From positions 51,375,619 to 51,439,618 of the forward strand of contig OX328102.1 of assembly GCA_946811185.2 (NCBI GenBank): DNA of 64,000 nt, given 5' to 3'. Source of the DNA: Hippopus hippopus (lineage: Eukaryota > Mollusca > Bivalvia > Cardiida > Cardiidae). Both the position numbers and the translations under genes were made by a program. The notes below the pieces were generated by a model. It did no database searches. It was not told where the DNA came from and worked only from the letters and a program-made list of their open reading frames with translations. Positions 1 through 12,416 of the stretch are shown here, piece after piece (within the stretch, counting starts at the first letter, position 1; each line of letters opens with the position of its first letter).

Positions 1-1950
1 GGAAAAAGTAGCCATTTGAAGATGAAAATATCCATTTCTTGTTTACGCAATAGAGTCTGCATTTGTAGTCAGATTCGCATGAACCTTACACAGTTGCTTT
101 GTGTCATCAACAGCTTGAACGCTATTAATTTTGAAATTAATCTAAAAGACAGTACTGGAAAAGTAGCCATTTGAAATAGCAAATTTACATAACTTTTTTA
201 CGCAATAAAGTCGGCATTTGTGGTCAGATTTTCATGAAATTTGTACAGTTGCTTTGTATCATAAACAGCTTGAAAGCTATTGATTTTGAAATAAATCTAA
301 CAGATAGTACTTGAGGGCAGCCATTTGAATTTGCAAATTTACATTTTTTCTTTACACAATAAAGTCTGCATTTGTAATCAGATTTTCATGAAACTTGCAC
401 AGTTGCTTTGTATCATCAACAGCTTGAACACTATTGATTTTTAAATAAATCTAACAAACACTACTGGAAAAGTAGTCATTTGAACTTGCAAATTTCCAAT
501 TCGTATTTACGCAATAAAGTCTCCATTTGTAGTCAGATTTTTATGACACTTGCACAGTTGCTTTGTATCAAACCGTCTTAGAAAAGTAGCCATTTGAAGG
601 ATTTCCTTTTCTTGTTTACGCAATTAAGTCTGCATTTGTAGTCAGATTTTCATAAAACTTGTATAGTTGCTTTGTATCATCACAGCTTGAACGCTATTGA
701 TTAAGAAAAAATATTGCAACATACAGTATTGGAAAAGTAGCCATTTGAAGGTGAAAATTTCCATTTCTTGTTTACGCAATAAAGTCGGCATTTGTGGTCA
801 GATTTTTATGAAACTTCTATAGTTCCTTTGTATGATCAACAGCTTGAACACTATTGATTTAAAAAAAAAAAACATACAAATAGTACAGGAAAAGTACCCA
901 TTTGAAGTTCCAAATTTCCACTTTTTGTTTACGCAATAAAGTCTGCATTTGTAGTCAGATTTTCATGAAACTTGCACTGTTGCTTTGTATCATCGACAGC
1001 TTTAAGGCTATCGATTAAGAAAAAAAATGCAACATACAGTATTGGAAAAATAGCCTTTTGAAGTTCCAAATTTACATAAATTCTTTATGCAAGAAAGTCG
1101 TCATTTGTGGTTAGATTCTCAGGAAATTTGCACAGTTGCTTTCTATCATCAACAGCTTAAAGCCTATTGATTTCGAAAAAAATCCAATAAAGAGTATGGT
1201 AAAAGTAGACATTTGAATTTGAAAATATCCATTTCTTGTTTACGCAATAAAGTCTGCATTTATAGTCAGATTTTCATTAAACTTGCACAGTTGCTTTGTA
1301 TCATCAACAGCTTAAATCCTATTGATTTTGAAAAATATCCAAGAAAGGGTATGTTAAAAGTAGCCATTTGAAGTTGAAAATATCCATTTTTTGTTTACGC
1401 AATAAAGTTTGCATTTGTAGTCAGATTTTCATGAAACTTGCACAGTTGCTTTCTATCATCAACAACTTAAACGCTATTGATTTTGAAATAAATCTAACAA
1501 ACAGTGTTGGAAAAGTAGCCATTTGAATTTGCAAATTTCCATTTCTTGTTTACTCAATAAAGTCTGCATTTGTAGTCAGATTTTCATGAAACTTGTGTAG
1601 GTGCTTTGTATGATCAACAGCTAGAACCCATTGATTTTGAAAAATATCCAACGAAAGTACGGTGAAAAGTAGCCATTTGAATTTGAAAATTTCCATTTCT
1701 TGTTTACGCAATAAAGTCTGCATTTGTAGTTAGATTTTCATGAAACTTGCACTGTTGCTTTGTATCATGAACAGCTTGAACCCTATTTATTTTGAAAAAA
1801 AAATCCAACAAACAGTTCGGGAAAACTAGCCATTTGAAGTTGAAAATTTCCTTTTCTTGTTTATGCAATTTATTCTGCATTTGTGGTCAGATTTTTATGA
1901 AACTTGCACAGCTGCTTTGTATTATCAACAGCTTGAATCCTATTGATTAA

Positions 1951-2312
1951 GGTAGTTGACCCCTAACGCTTTTAGTGCAAAATGGAATAAAATTTCTTTA
2001 TAGTTGATAAATCAGGATTTATACTGATATAATAAATTTGCAGATTTTCAACCGACCAGAAATTCCTTTGATGTCTATCTTGAAATTATTTGTTGATACT
2101 TTTGTTAGTCTCTAGAGAAGGGAGGTAATTATTATCTCCCTTTGTTATGAGAATATAGTGGTTTTAGATTTATAATTGATAAGTCTTAATAGGAAGAAAA
2201 GAAAAAAGTGGCTCGGTTAAAGTTGTACAATAATACGCATTTTTAATCATAGCAAATTTTGTAGGATAATATTATAGTGGAAATAGCTGTTTTCTATTAC
2301 GGGTCCGCTACC
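1951..2312. mobile_element. 362-bp MITE with TTAA target duplication
   Basis: A non-satellite insert interrupts the array and is bounded by TTAA on both sides (1947-1950 and 2313-2316). Its ends are inverted: GGTAGTTGACCC at the left and the complement GGGTCCGCTACC at the right, with two mismatches over 12 bp. It has no coding capacity. A small internal hairpin, GGGAG...CTCCC, lies near 2120-2145. TTAA duplications are typical of piggyBac-type elements, so a piggyBac-mobilised MITE is the likely class; that is inference because no transposase is present. Related satellite monomers carry a native GATTAAG, which explains the TTAA target. The duplicated copy is at 58682-59043. Confidence 0.8.
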
Positions 2313-3460
2313 TTAAATCTAACAAACAGTATTGGAAAAGTAGCCATTTGATATTGCAAACTTCCATTTCTTGTTTACGCAATAAAGTCTGCATTTGTGG
2401 TCAGATTTTCATGAAACTTGTATTGTTGCTTTGTATCATCAACAGCTTGAAACCTATTGATTTTGAAAATCTCCTACAAACAGTACGGGAAAAGTAACCA
2501 TTTGAATTAGCAAATTTTCATTTCTTGTTTACACAATAAAGTCTACATTTGTGGTCAGATTTTCATGAAACTCCCACAGTTCCTTTGTATGATCAACAGC
2601 TTGAACCTTATTGATTTTGAAAAAGAAATAAAAAACAGTATTGGAAAAGTAGCCATTTGAAAGTGAAAATTTCCATTTCATGTTTAGGCTATAATGTCTG
2701 CATTAGTGGTCAGATTTTCAGGAAACTTGCATAGATGCTTTCTATCATCAACAGCTTAAACGCTATTGATTTTGAAAAACGTCCAACAAACAGTAGAAGA
2801 AAAGAAGACATTTGATATTGCAAATATCCATTTCTTGTTTATGCAATAAAGTCTGCATTTGTAGTCAGATTTTTATGAAACTTGAACGGTTGCTTTGTAT
2901 CATCAAAAGCTTGAATCATATTGATTTGGAAAAATCCAACAACCACTACGGAAAAAGTAGCTATTTGAAGATGAAAATATTCATTTCTTGTTTACGCAAT
3001 AAAGTCTGCATTTGTAGTCAGATTCACATGAACCTTACACAGTTGCTTTGTGTCATCAACAGCTTGAACGCTATTAATTTTGAAATTAATCTAAAAATCA
3101 GTACTGGAAAAGGAGCCATTTGAAATTGCAAATTTACAACTTCTTTACGCAATAAAGTCTGCATTTGTAATATGATTTTCATGAAACTTGCACAGTTGCT
3201 TTGTATCATCAACAGCTTGAACACTATTGATTTTGAAATAAATCTAACAAACACTACTGGAAAAGTAACCATTTGAATTTGCAAATTTCCATTTCTTGTT
3301 TATGGAATAAAGTCTGCATTTGTAATCAGATTTTCATGAAACTTCTACAGTTGCTTTGTAATATCAACAGATTGAACCGTATTGATTGAAAAAAAAAAAA
3401 AGAAAAACAGAAATGGTACGGGATAATTAGCCATCTGAATTTGCAAATTTCCATTTCGTG

Positions 3461-6400
3461 TTTACGCAATAAAGTCTCCATTTGTAGTCAGATTTTTATG
3501 AAACTTGCACAGTTGCTTTGTAGCATCAACAGCTTGAACCCTTCATGATTCTGAAAAAAATCCAACAAACCATTCTGGAAAAGTAGCCATTTGAAGGATT
3601 TCCTTTTCTTGTTTACGCTATTAAGTCTGCATTTGTAGTCAGATTTTCATAAAACTTGTATAGTTGCTTTGTATCATCACAGTTTGAACGCTATTGATTT
3701 CGAAAAAAAATCCAACAAACAGTACAGGAAAAGTAGCCATTTGAAGTTCCATATTTCCACTTTTTGTTACGCAATAAAGTCTGCATTTGTATTCAGATTT
3801 TCATGAAACTTGTATAGTTGCTTTGTATCATCAACAGCTTGAACCCTATTGATTTTGACAAAAAAATCCAATAATTAGTACAGGAAAAGTACCCGTTTGA
3901 AGTTGAAAATTTCCATTTCTTGTTTACGCAATATAATCTGCATTTGTAGTCAGATTTTCATGAAACTTGCATAGGTGCTTTGTATCATCAACGGCTTGAA
4001 CCCTATTGATTTTGAATTAAATCTAACAAACAGTATTGAAAAAGTAGCTATTTGATATTGCAAACTTCCATTTCTTGTTTACGCAATAAAGTCTCCATTT
4101 GTAGTCAGATTTTTATGAAACTTGCACAGTTGCTTTGTAGCATCAACAGCTTGAACCCTTCATGATTCTGAAAAAAATCCAACAAACCATTCTGGAAAAG
4201 TAGCCATTTGAAGGATTTCCTTTTCTTGTTTACGCTATTAAGTCTGCATTTGTAGTCAGATTTTCATAAAACTTGTATAGTTGCTTTGTATCATCACAGT
4301 TTGAACGCTATTGATTTCGAAAAAAAATCCAACAAACAGTACAGGAAAAGTAGCCATTTGAAGTTCCATATTTCCACTTTTTGTTACGCAATAAAGTCTG
4401 CATTTGTATTCAGATTTTCATGAAACTTGTATAGTTGCTTTGTATCATCAACAGCTTGAACCCTATTGATTTTGACAAAAAAATCCAATAATTAGTACAG
4501 GAAAAGTACCCGTTTGAAGTTGAAAATTTCCATTTCTTGTTTACGCAATATAATCTGCATTTGTAGTCAGATTTTCATGAAACTTGCATAGGTGCTTTGT
4601 ATCATCAACGGCTTGAACCCTATTGATTTTGAATTAAATCTAACAAACAGTATTGAAAAAGTAGCTATTTGATATTGCAAACTTCCATTTCTTGTTTACG
4701 CAATAAAGTCTCCATTTGTAGTCAGATTTTTATGAAACTTGCACAGTTGCTTTGTAGCATCAACAGCTTGAACCCTTCATGATTCTGAAAAAAATCCAAC
4801 AAACCATTCTGGAAAAGTAGCCATTTGAAGGATTTCCTTTTCTTGTTTACGCTATTAAGTCTGCATTTGTAGTCAGATTTTCATAAAACTTGTATAGTTG
4901 CTTTGTATCATCACAGTTTGAACGCTATTGATTTCGAAAAAAAATCCAACAAACAGTACAGGAAAAGTAGCCATTTGAAGTTCCATATTTCCACTTTTTG
5001 TTACGCAATAAAGTCTGCATTTGTATTCAGATTTTCATGAAACTTGTATAGTTGCTTTGTATCATCAACAGCTTGAACCCTATTGATTTTGACAAAAAAA
5101 TCCAATAATTAGTACAGGAAAAGTACCCGTTTGAAGTTGAAAATTTCCATTTCTTGTTTACGCAATATAATCTGCATTTGTAGTCAGATTTTCATGAAAC
5201 TTGCATAGGTGCTTTGTATCATCAACGGCTTGAACCCTATTGATTTTGAATTAAATCTAACAAACAGTATTGAAAAAGTAGCTATTTGATATTGCAAACT
5301 TCCATTTCTTGTTTACGCAATAAAGTCTCCATTTGTAGTCAGATTTTTATGAAACTTGCACAGTTGCTTTGTAGCATCAACAGCTTGAACCCTTCATGAT
5401 TCTGAAAAAAATCCAACAAACCATTCTGGAAAAGTAGCCATTTGAAGGATTTCCTTTTCTTGTTTACGCTATTAAGTCTGCATTTGTAGTCAGATTTTCA
5501 TAAAACTTGTATAGTTGCTTTGTATCATCACAGTTTGAACGCTATTGATTTCGAAAAAAAATCCAACAAACAGTACAGGAAAAGTAGCCATTTGAAGTTC
5601 CATATTTCCACTTTTTGTTACGCAATAAAGTCTGCATTTGTATTCAGATTTTCATGAAACTTGTATAGTTGCTTTGTATCATCAACAGCTTAAAGCCTAT
5701 TGATTTTGACAAAAAAATCCAATAATTAGTACAGGAAAAGTACCCGTTTGAAGTTGAAAATTTCCATTTCTTGTTTACGCAATATAATCTGCATTTGTAG
5801 TCAGATTTTCATGAAACTTGCATAGGTGCTTTGTATCATCAACGGCTTGAACCCTATTGATTTTGAATTAAATCTAACAAACAGTATTGAAAAAGTAGCT
5901 ATTTGATATTGCAAACTTCCATTTCTTGTTTACGCAATAAAGTCTCCATTTGTAGTCAGATTTTTATGAAACTTGCACAGTTGCTTTGTATCATCAACAG
6001 CTTGAACCCTTCATGATTCTGAAAAAAATCCAACAAACCATTCTGGAAAAGTAGCCATTTGAAGGATTTCCTTTTCTTGTTTACGCTATTAAGTCTGCAT
6101 TTGTAGTCAGATTTTCATAAAACTTGTATAGTTGCTTTGTATCATCACAGTTTGAACGCTATTGATTTCGAAAAAAAATCCAACAAACAGTACAGGAAAA
6201 GTAGCAATTTGAAGTTCCATATTTCCACTTTTTGTTACGCAATAAAGTCTGCATTTGTATTCAGATTTTCATGAAACTTGTATAGTTGCTTTGTATCATC
6301 AACAGCTTGAACCCTATTGATTTTGACAAAAAAATCCAATAATTAGTACAGGAAAAGTACCCGTTTGAAGTTGAAAATTTCCATTTCTTGTTTACGCAAT

Positions 6401-6545
6401 ATAATCTGCATTTGTAGTCAGATTTTCATGAAACTTGCATAGGTGCTTTGTATCATCAACGGCTTGAACCCTATTGATTTTGAATTAAATCTAACAAACA
6501 GTATTGAAAAAGTAGCTGTTTGATATTGCAAACTTCCATTTCTTG
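3461..6545 (+). repeat. 617-bp higher-order repeat of satellite A, about five copies
   Basis: The diagnostic string CTTCATGATTCTG occurs at 3541, 4158, 4775, 5392 and 6009, exactly 617 bp apart each time. One unit holds four distinct satellite A monomers (4 x ~154 bp) in fixed order: one with AGTCTCCATTTG, one with GAAGGATTTCC, one with TTCCATATTTCC, and one with CAATATAATCTGC. Copies differ at only a few bases; for example the fourth has TTAAAGCC where the others have TTGAACCC (near 5690). Such near-identity against diverged flanking monomers indicates recent amplification by unequal exchange. The partner region near 60190-60815 holds a single unit. Confidence 0.93.
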
Positions 6546-7722
6546 TTTACGCAATAAAGTCTGCACTTGTAGTCAGATTTTCATGATACTTGCACAGTTG
6601 CTTTGTATTATCGACAGCTTGAACGCTATCGATTAAGAAAAATTAATGCAACATACAGTATTGGAAAAGTAGCCATTTGAAGGTATAAATTACTATTTCT
6701 TGTTTACGCAATAAAGTCGGCATTTGTGGTCAGATTTTTACGAAACTTCTATAGTTCCTTTGTATCATCAACAGCTTGAACACTATTGATTTAAAAAAAA
6801 AAACATACAAATAGTACAGGAAAAGTACCCATTTGAAGTTTCAAATTCCAATTCTTGTTTACGCAATAAAGTCTGCATTTGTATTCAACTTTTCATGAAA
6901 CTTTTATAGTTGCTTTGTATTATCAACAGCTTAAAGCCTATTGATTTTGAAAAAAATCCAACAAAGAGTATAGTAAAAGTAGCCATTTGAATTTGAAAAT
7001 ATCCATTTCTTGTTTACGCAATAAAGTCTGCATTTGTAGTCAGATTTTCATTAAACTTGCACAGTTGCTTTGTATCATCAACAGCTTAAATCCTCTTGAT
7101 TTTGAAAAATATCCAAGAAAGAATATGTTAAAGGTAGCCATTTGAAGTTGAAAATATCCATTTTTTGTTTACGCAATAAAGTTTGCATTTGTAGTCAGAT
7201 TTTCATGAAACTTGCACAGTTGCTTTCTATCATCAACAACTTGTGCGCTATTGATTTTGAAATAAATTTAACAAACAGTGTTGGAAAAGTAGCCATTTGA
7301 ATTTGCAAATTTCCATTTCTTGTTTACTCAAAAAAGTCTGCATTTGTAGTCAGATTTTCATGAAACTTGTGTAGGTGCTTTGTATGATCAACAGCTAGAA
7401 CCCATTGATTTTGAAAAACATCCAACGAACAGTACGGTAAAAAGTAGCCATTTGAATTTGAAAATTTCCATTTCTTGTTTACGCAATTAAGTCTGCATTT
7501 GTAGTTAGATTTTCATGAAACTTGCACAGTTGCTTTGTATCATGAACAGCTTGAACCCTATTCATTTTGAAAAAAAATCCTACAAACAGTACGGGAAAAG
7601 TAGCCATTTGAATTTTAAAATTTCCTTTTCTTGTTTATGCAATTTATTCTGCATTTGTGGTCAGATTTTTATGAAACTTGCACAGCTGCTTTGTATTATC
7701 AACAGCTTGAACCCTATTGTTT

Positions 7723-7917
7723 AGGGGTGGTAATTATTATCTCCCTTTGTAATGAGAATATAGTGGTTTTAGATTTATAATTGATAAGTCTTTATAGGAA
7801 AAAAAGAAAAAAGTGGCTCGGTTAAAGTTGTACAATAATACGCATTTTTAATCATAGCAAATTTTGTAGGATAATATTATAGGGGAAATAGCTGTTTTCT
7901 ATTACGGGTTCACTACC
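7723..7917. mobile_element. 5'-truncated copy of the TTAA MITE (~195 bp)
   Basis: From about GGTAATTATTATCTCCC onward this matches the 3' half of the MITE at 1951-2312. It ends in GGGTTCACTACC followed by TTAA at 7918-7921. The left ~170 bp, including the left terminal repeat, is missing, and the left junction is directly with satellite sequence ending CCCTATTGTTTA. It differs from the full copy at scattered positions (for example GGGGAAATAG against GTGGAAATAG), so it is a separate, older or rearranged copy. Its duplicate is at 61985-62179. Confidence 0.75.
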
Positions 7918-8584
7918 TTAAATCTAACAAACAGTATTGCAAAAGTAGCCGTTTGATATTGCAAACTTCCATTTCTTGTTTACGCAATAAAGTCTGCATT
8001 TGTAGTCAGATTTTCATGAAACTTGCACTGTTGCTTTGTATCATGGACAGCTTGAAGGCTATCGATTAAGAAAAAAAATGCAACATACAGTATTGGAAAA
8101 GTAGCCATTTGAAGTTCCAAATTTCCATTTCTTGTTTACGCAATAAAGTCTGCATTACCTCCTTTGTATCATCAACAGCTTGAACCCTATTGATTTTGAC
8201 AAAAAAATCCCATAATTAGTACGAGAAAAGTACCCGTTTGAAGTTGAAAATTTCCATTTCTTGTTTATGCAACATAATTTGCTTTCTTGTTTACGCAATA
8301 AAGTCTGTACTTGTAATCAGATTTCCATGAAACTTGCACAGTCGTTTTGTATCATCGACAGTTTGAACGGTATCGATTAAGACAGAAAAATTGCAATATA
8401 CAGTATAAGAAAAGTAGCCACATAAAGGTGAAAACTTCCATTTCTTGTTTACGCAATAAAGTCGCCATTTGTGGTAAGATTTTTATGAAACTTCTACAGT
8501 TCCATCAACAGCTTGAACACTACTGATTTAATAAAAAGAAAAAAAAACACACACAAATAGTACAGGAAAAGTACCCATTTGAAG

Positions 8585-9866
8585 TTATATTCCGGACAAG
8601 CACTGAATGCTGTAAAAATGACGATGAAAGGGAAATAACTCAAAGACAGCACGAGGTAGGGTTACAATTCTTGCGCACTGCACTTCCAAATATTGCAACA
8701 AATAAGCATACCATATTTCACGTCATTTCTACAGCACGAGGTAGGGTTACAATTTCACGTCATTTCTACTTAAGATGACAAAGTTATTCTCCGGACAAGT
8801 CAAGAAATGCTATAAAAATGAACATCAGAGGGGCAATAACTCAAAATTCGTGCTAGAAAATGTTATGACTGCACTCCGTAATTTTTCAATAATCATGCAT
8901 ACCAAATTTGAAGATATTCAGACTGGATATGGCAAAGTTATATTCGGGACAAGCAAAAAAATGCTGTAAAAATGACAATCAAAGGGAAATAACTCAAAGA
9001 CTGCAAGAGGTAGAGTTTTGGTTCTTTCGCACTGCACTCCGTATTACTGCAACAAACACAAATGCAGAGTTTCAAGTCAATCGGACTGGAGATGACAAAG
9101 TCAAGCTCCGGAGAAAAAAATTAACTGTAAAAATGAAAATGAAAGTGGAATTACTCAAAATCCACCCTAGGTAGAGTTATTGTTCTTGTGCACTGTACTC
9201 CGTAATATGGCAACAAACAGGCATACCAAGTTTGAAGTCTTTCTGACTTGAGATGACAAAGTTATATTCCAGACAAGCACTAAATGCCGTAAAAAAGATG
9301 ATCAAAGGAAAATAACTCAAAGACGGCACGAGGTAGGGTTACAATTCTTGCGCACTGCACTTCCAAATATTGCAACAAATAAGCATACCATATTTCAAGT
9401 CATTCCTACTTAAGATGACAAAGTTATGCTCCGGACAAGCAAGAAATGCTATAAAAATGAACATCAAAGAGGGAAAAACTCAAAATTCGTGCTAGGAAAA
9501 GTTATGGTTATTGTGCACTCCACTCCGTAATTTTTCAACAATCATGCATACCAAATTTGAAGATGTTCAGACTAGAGATGGCAAAGTAATATTCCGGACA
9601 AGCAGAAAATACTGTAAAAATGACGATCAAAGGGACATAACTCAAAGACAGCATGAGATAGAGTTATGGTTCTTTCGCACTGCACTCCATATTATTACAA
9701 CAAACACAAATGCAAAGTTTCAAGTCAAGCGGACTGGAGATTGCAAAGTTATGCTCCGGACAAAGAACTGGACGCCGCCCGCCTGCCCCACCGAAAACCC
9801 GCCTGGACGTCGTACGCCATCGGTGATGCCATAATACGTCCCGAATTCGACGGGCATATAAAAAAG
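8585..9866 (+). repeat. Satellite B array, block 1 (~162-bp monomers) with GC-rich end
   Basis: A second tandem family starts abruptly after AGTACCCATTTGAAGTTATA. Monomers run GATGACAAAGTTATATTCCG, GACAAGCACTAAATGCTGTA, AAAATGACGATCAAAGGGAA, ATAACTCAAAGACAGCACGA, then a TTCTTGCGCACTGCACTTCC section and a GCATACCATATTTCAAGTCA section. The block ends in a GC-rich tail (about 9766-9866) containing CCGCCCGCCTG, CCATAATACGTCCCG and CGACGGGCATATAAAA, after which satellite A resumes at once. The same junction recurs at the end of other B blocks. No coding potential is apparent. Confidence 0.92.
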
Positions 9867-11129
9867 TAGCCATTTGAATTTGAACATTTCCATTTCTTAT
9901 TTACGCAATAAAATCTGCATTTGTGGTCAGGTTTTCATGAAACTTCTATAGTTGCTTTGTATGATCAACAGCTTGAACCTTATTGATTTTTGAAAAAGAA
10001 ATAAAAAACAGTATTGGAAAGTAGCCATTTGAAAGTGAAAATTTCCATTTCATGTTTAGGCTATAATGTCTGCATTAGTGGTCAGATTTTCAGGAAACTT
10101 CCATAGTTGCTTTGTATCATCAACAGCTTAAACGCTATTGATTTTGAAAAACATCCAACGAACAGTACAGGAAAAGAAGCCATTTGATATTGCAAATATC
10201 CATTTCTTGTTTATGCACTAAAGTCTGCATATGTAGTTAGATTTTTATGAAACTTGAACGGTTGCTTTGTATCATCAACAGCTTGAATCATATTGATTTG
10301 GAAAAATCCAACAAACAGTACGGAAAAGGTAGCCATTTGAAGTTGAAAATATCCATTTCTTGTTTACGCAATAAAGTCTGCATTTGTAGTCAGATTCGCA
10401 TGAACCTTGCACAGTTGCTTTGTGTCATCAACAGATTGAACGCTATTAATTTTGAAATTAATCTAAAAGACAGTACTGGAAAAGCAGCCATTTAAAGTTG
10501 CAAATTTACATTACTTTTTTACGCAATAAAGTCGGCATTTGCGGTCAGATTTTCATGAAATTTGCACAGTTGCTTTGTATCATCAACAGCTTGAATCATA
10601 TTGATTTTGAAATAAATCTAACAGACAGTACTGGAAAAGCAGTCATTTGAATTTGCAAATTTACATTTTTTCTTTATGCAATAAAGTCTGCATTTGTAAT
10701 CAGATTTTCATGAAACTTGCACAGTTGCTTTGGATCATCAACAGTTTGAACACTATTCATTTTGAAATAAACCTAACAAACACTACTGGAAAGTAGCCAT
10801 TTGAATTTGCAAATTTTCATTTCTTGTTTATGGAATAAAGCCTGCATTTGTAGTCAGATTTCCATGAAACTTCCACAGTTGCTTTGTATCATCGACAGTT
10901 TTAACGGTATCGATTAAGACAAAAAAAATGCAATATACAGTATTAGAAAAGTAGCCATGTCAAGGTGAAATCTTCCATTTCTTGTTTACGCAAAAAAGTC
11001 GCCATTTGTGGTCAGATTTTTATGAAACTTCTACAGTTCCTTTTTATGATCAACAGCTTGATCACTATTGATTTAAAAAAAAGAAAAAAACGCCCACACA
11101 AATAGTACAGGAAAAGTACCCATTTGAAG
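9867..11129 (+). repeat. Satellite A array, block 2
   Basis: About eight satellite A monomers lie between two B blocks. The monomer order (AAAAGAAATAAAAAACAG spacer, then a GTTTAGGCTATAATGTC monomer, a GAACGGTTGCTTTG monomer, then a CGCATGAACCTT monomer) is the same as at 2590-3120, 56400-56900 and 59340-59850. This shows that strings of monomers, not single monomers, were duplicated. The final monomer reads AGTACCCATTTGAAG and joins satellite B. Confidence 0.92.
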
Positions 11130-12012
11130 TTATATTCCGGACAAGCACTAAATGCTGTAAAAATGACGATGAAAGGGAAATAACTCAAAGACAGCACGAG
11201 GTAGGGTTACAATTCTTGCGCACTGCACTTCCAAATATTGCAACAAATAAGCATACCATATTTCACGTCATTTCTACTTAAGATGACAAAGTTATTCTCC
11301 GGACAAGTCAAGAAATGCTATAAAAATGAACATCAAAGGGGGAATAACTCAAAATTCGTGTTAGAAAGTGTTATGACTGCACTCCGTAATTTTTCAACAA
11401 TCATGCATACCAAATTTGAAGATGTTTAGACTAGAGATGGCAAAGTTATATTCCTGACAAGCAGAAAATGCTGTAAAAATGACGATCAAAGGGATAAAAC
11501 TCAAAGACAGCATCAGGTAGAGTTATGGCTCTTTCGCACTGCACTCCGTATTATTGCAACAAACACAAATGCAGAGTTTCAAGTTCAATCGGACTGGAGA
11601 TGATAAAGTTAAGCTCCGGACAAAGAGCTGGACTGTAAAAATGAAGATGAAAGTCGAATTACTCACAATCCGAGCTAGGTAGAGTTATTGTTCTTGCGCA
11701 CTGTACTCCGTAATATGGCAATAAAAATGCATACCAATTTTGAAGTGGTTCTGACTTAAGATGACAAAGTTATATTCCGGAGAAGCACTAAATGCTGTAA
11801 AAATGACGATGAAAGGGAAATAACTCAAAGATAGCACAAGGTAGGGTTACAATTTTTGCGCACTGCACTTCCAAATATTGCAACAAATAAGCATACCATA
11901 TTTAAAGTCATTCCTACTTAAGATGACAAAGTTATGCTCCGGACAAGGAATAAATCCCATAAAAATTAAGATCAAAGGGGGAATAATTCAAAATTCGAGC
12001 TAGGACGTGTTA

Positions 12013-12414
12013 TTAGACCATGAGCCAGCAGGCTGTTTGCTCCCCCCCCCGGGGGAATTTTCGGGACTATGTTTTTGTTTAAATACTGCTGTCAGTGCTT
12101 TGATTTGCATCAAATTCCTTTTATTTTTTTAGAAACGCAAAGAATTATCTAAATATAAGCTTATTACATTACCTGAGATCATTTAGAACTTTCAAAGGGT
12201 ATAAAATTTCCAACAAATTGGCAATAGAGGATCAACTTCTAAGGTTAGGGTTAGAGGTGCACTTGATGAACTTTGACCTCTATAACTTCCAAAAGCGCCA
12301 CTTGCCAGGTGGCAGACTTTAGGACTGTGCTCAGGAGACATTGGGGCTCAAGAAAAAAATAGTCCGGAAAATTCCCCCATGGGGTAGCAAACACCCTGCT
12401 GGCTCATAGTCTAA
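12013..12414. mobile_element. 402-bp MITE with long terminal inverted repeats and TA duplication
   Basis: TA dinucleotides at 12011-12012 and 12415-12416 flank an element whose ends match the inverted pattern TTAGACYATGAGCCAGCAGG. The inverted repeats extend about 55-60 bp, through TGTTTGCT, a C-rich stretch and GGGGGAATTTTC, with a few mismatches. The interior (about 12070-12350) has no open frame or similarity to the surrounding satellite. A TA target duplication suggests a Tc1/mariner-type mobilising enzyme; the class is inferred from the target site only. The element lies exactly at the orientation switch of satellite B. Confidence 0.82.
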
Positions 12415-12416
12415 TA

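Larger units (their letters stand above)
1..8584 (+). repeat. Satellite A array, block 1 (~154-bp monomers)
   Basis: This is a head-to-tail array of about 50 diverged monomers near 154 bp. Each has a recognisable order of motifs: CATTTCTTGTTTACGCAATA, then AAAGTCTGCATTTGTAGTCA, GATTTTCATGAAACTTGCAC, GTTGCTTTGTATCATCAACA, an A-rich spacer, and AAAAGTAGCCATTTGAA. The A-rich spacer varies most in length. Some monomers have an alternative spacer beginning GATTAAG in place of GATTTTG. Short open frames arise by chance and contain stops or shifts in neighbouring monomers, so no protein is implied. Two MITE copies and a 617-bp higher-order repeat are embedded here and listed separately. Around 8140-8300 the monomers are truncated. 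The block is repeated near the right end of the window. Confidence 0.95.

Noticed and set aside
2812..3123. Open frames of 60-177 codons within satellite A, with recurring peptides such as SCLRNKVCICSQI
   Set aside because: They arise because the monomer length is near a multiple of three in some runs; neighbouring monomers break the frame, and similar frames exist on the other strand.
3461..6545. Possible CRISPR-like array
   Set aside because: Units are contiguous tandem copies without unique spacers, and the genome is clearly eukaryotic.
9511..9834. Open frames within satellite B (for example with KCCKNDDQREITQRQHE)
   Set aside because: The frame spans tandem monomers, shifts between types and has no family resemblance. 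Same explanation as for satellite A.
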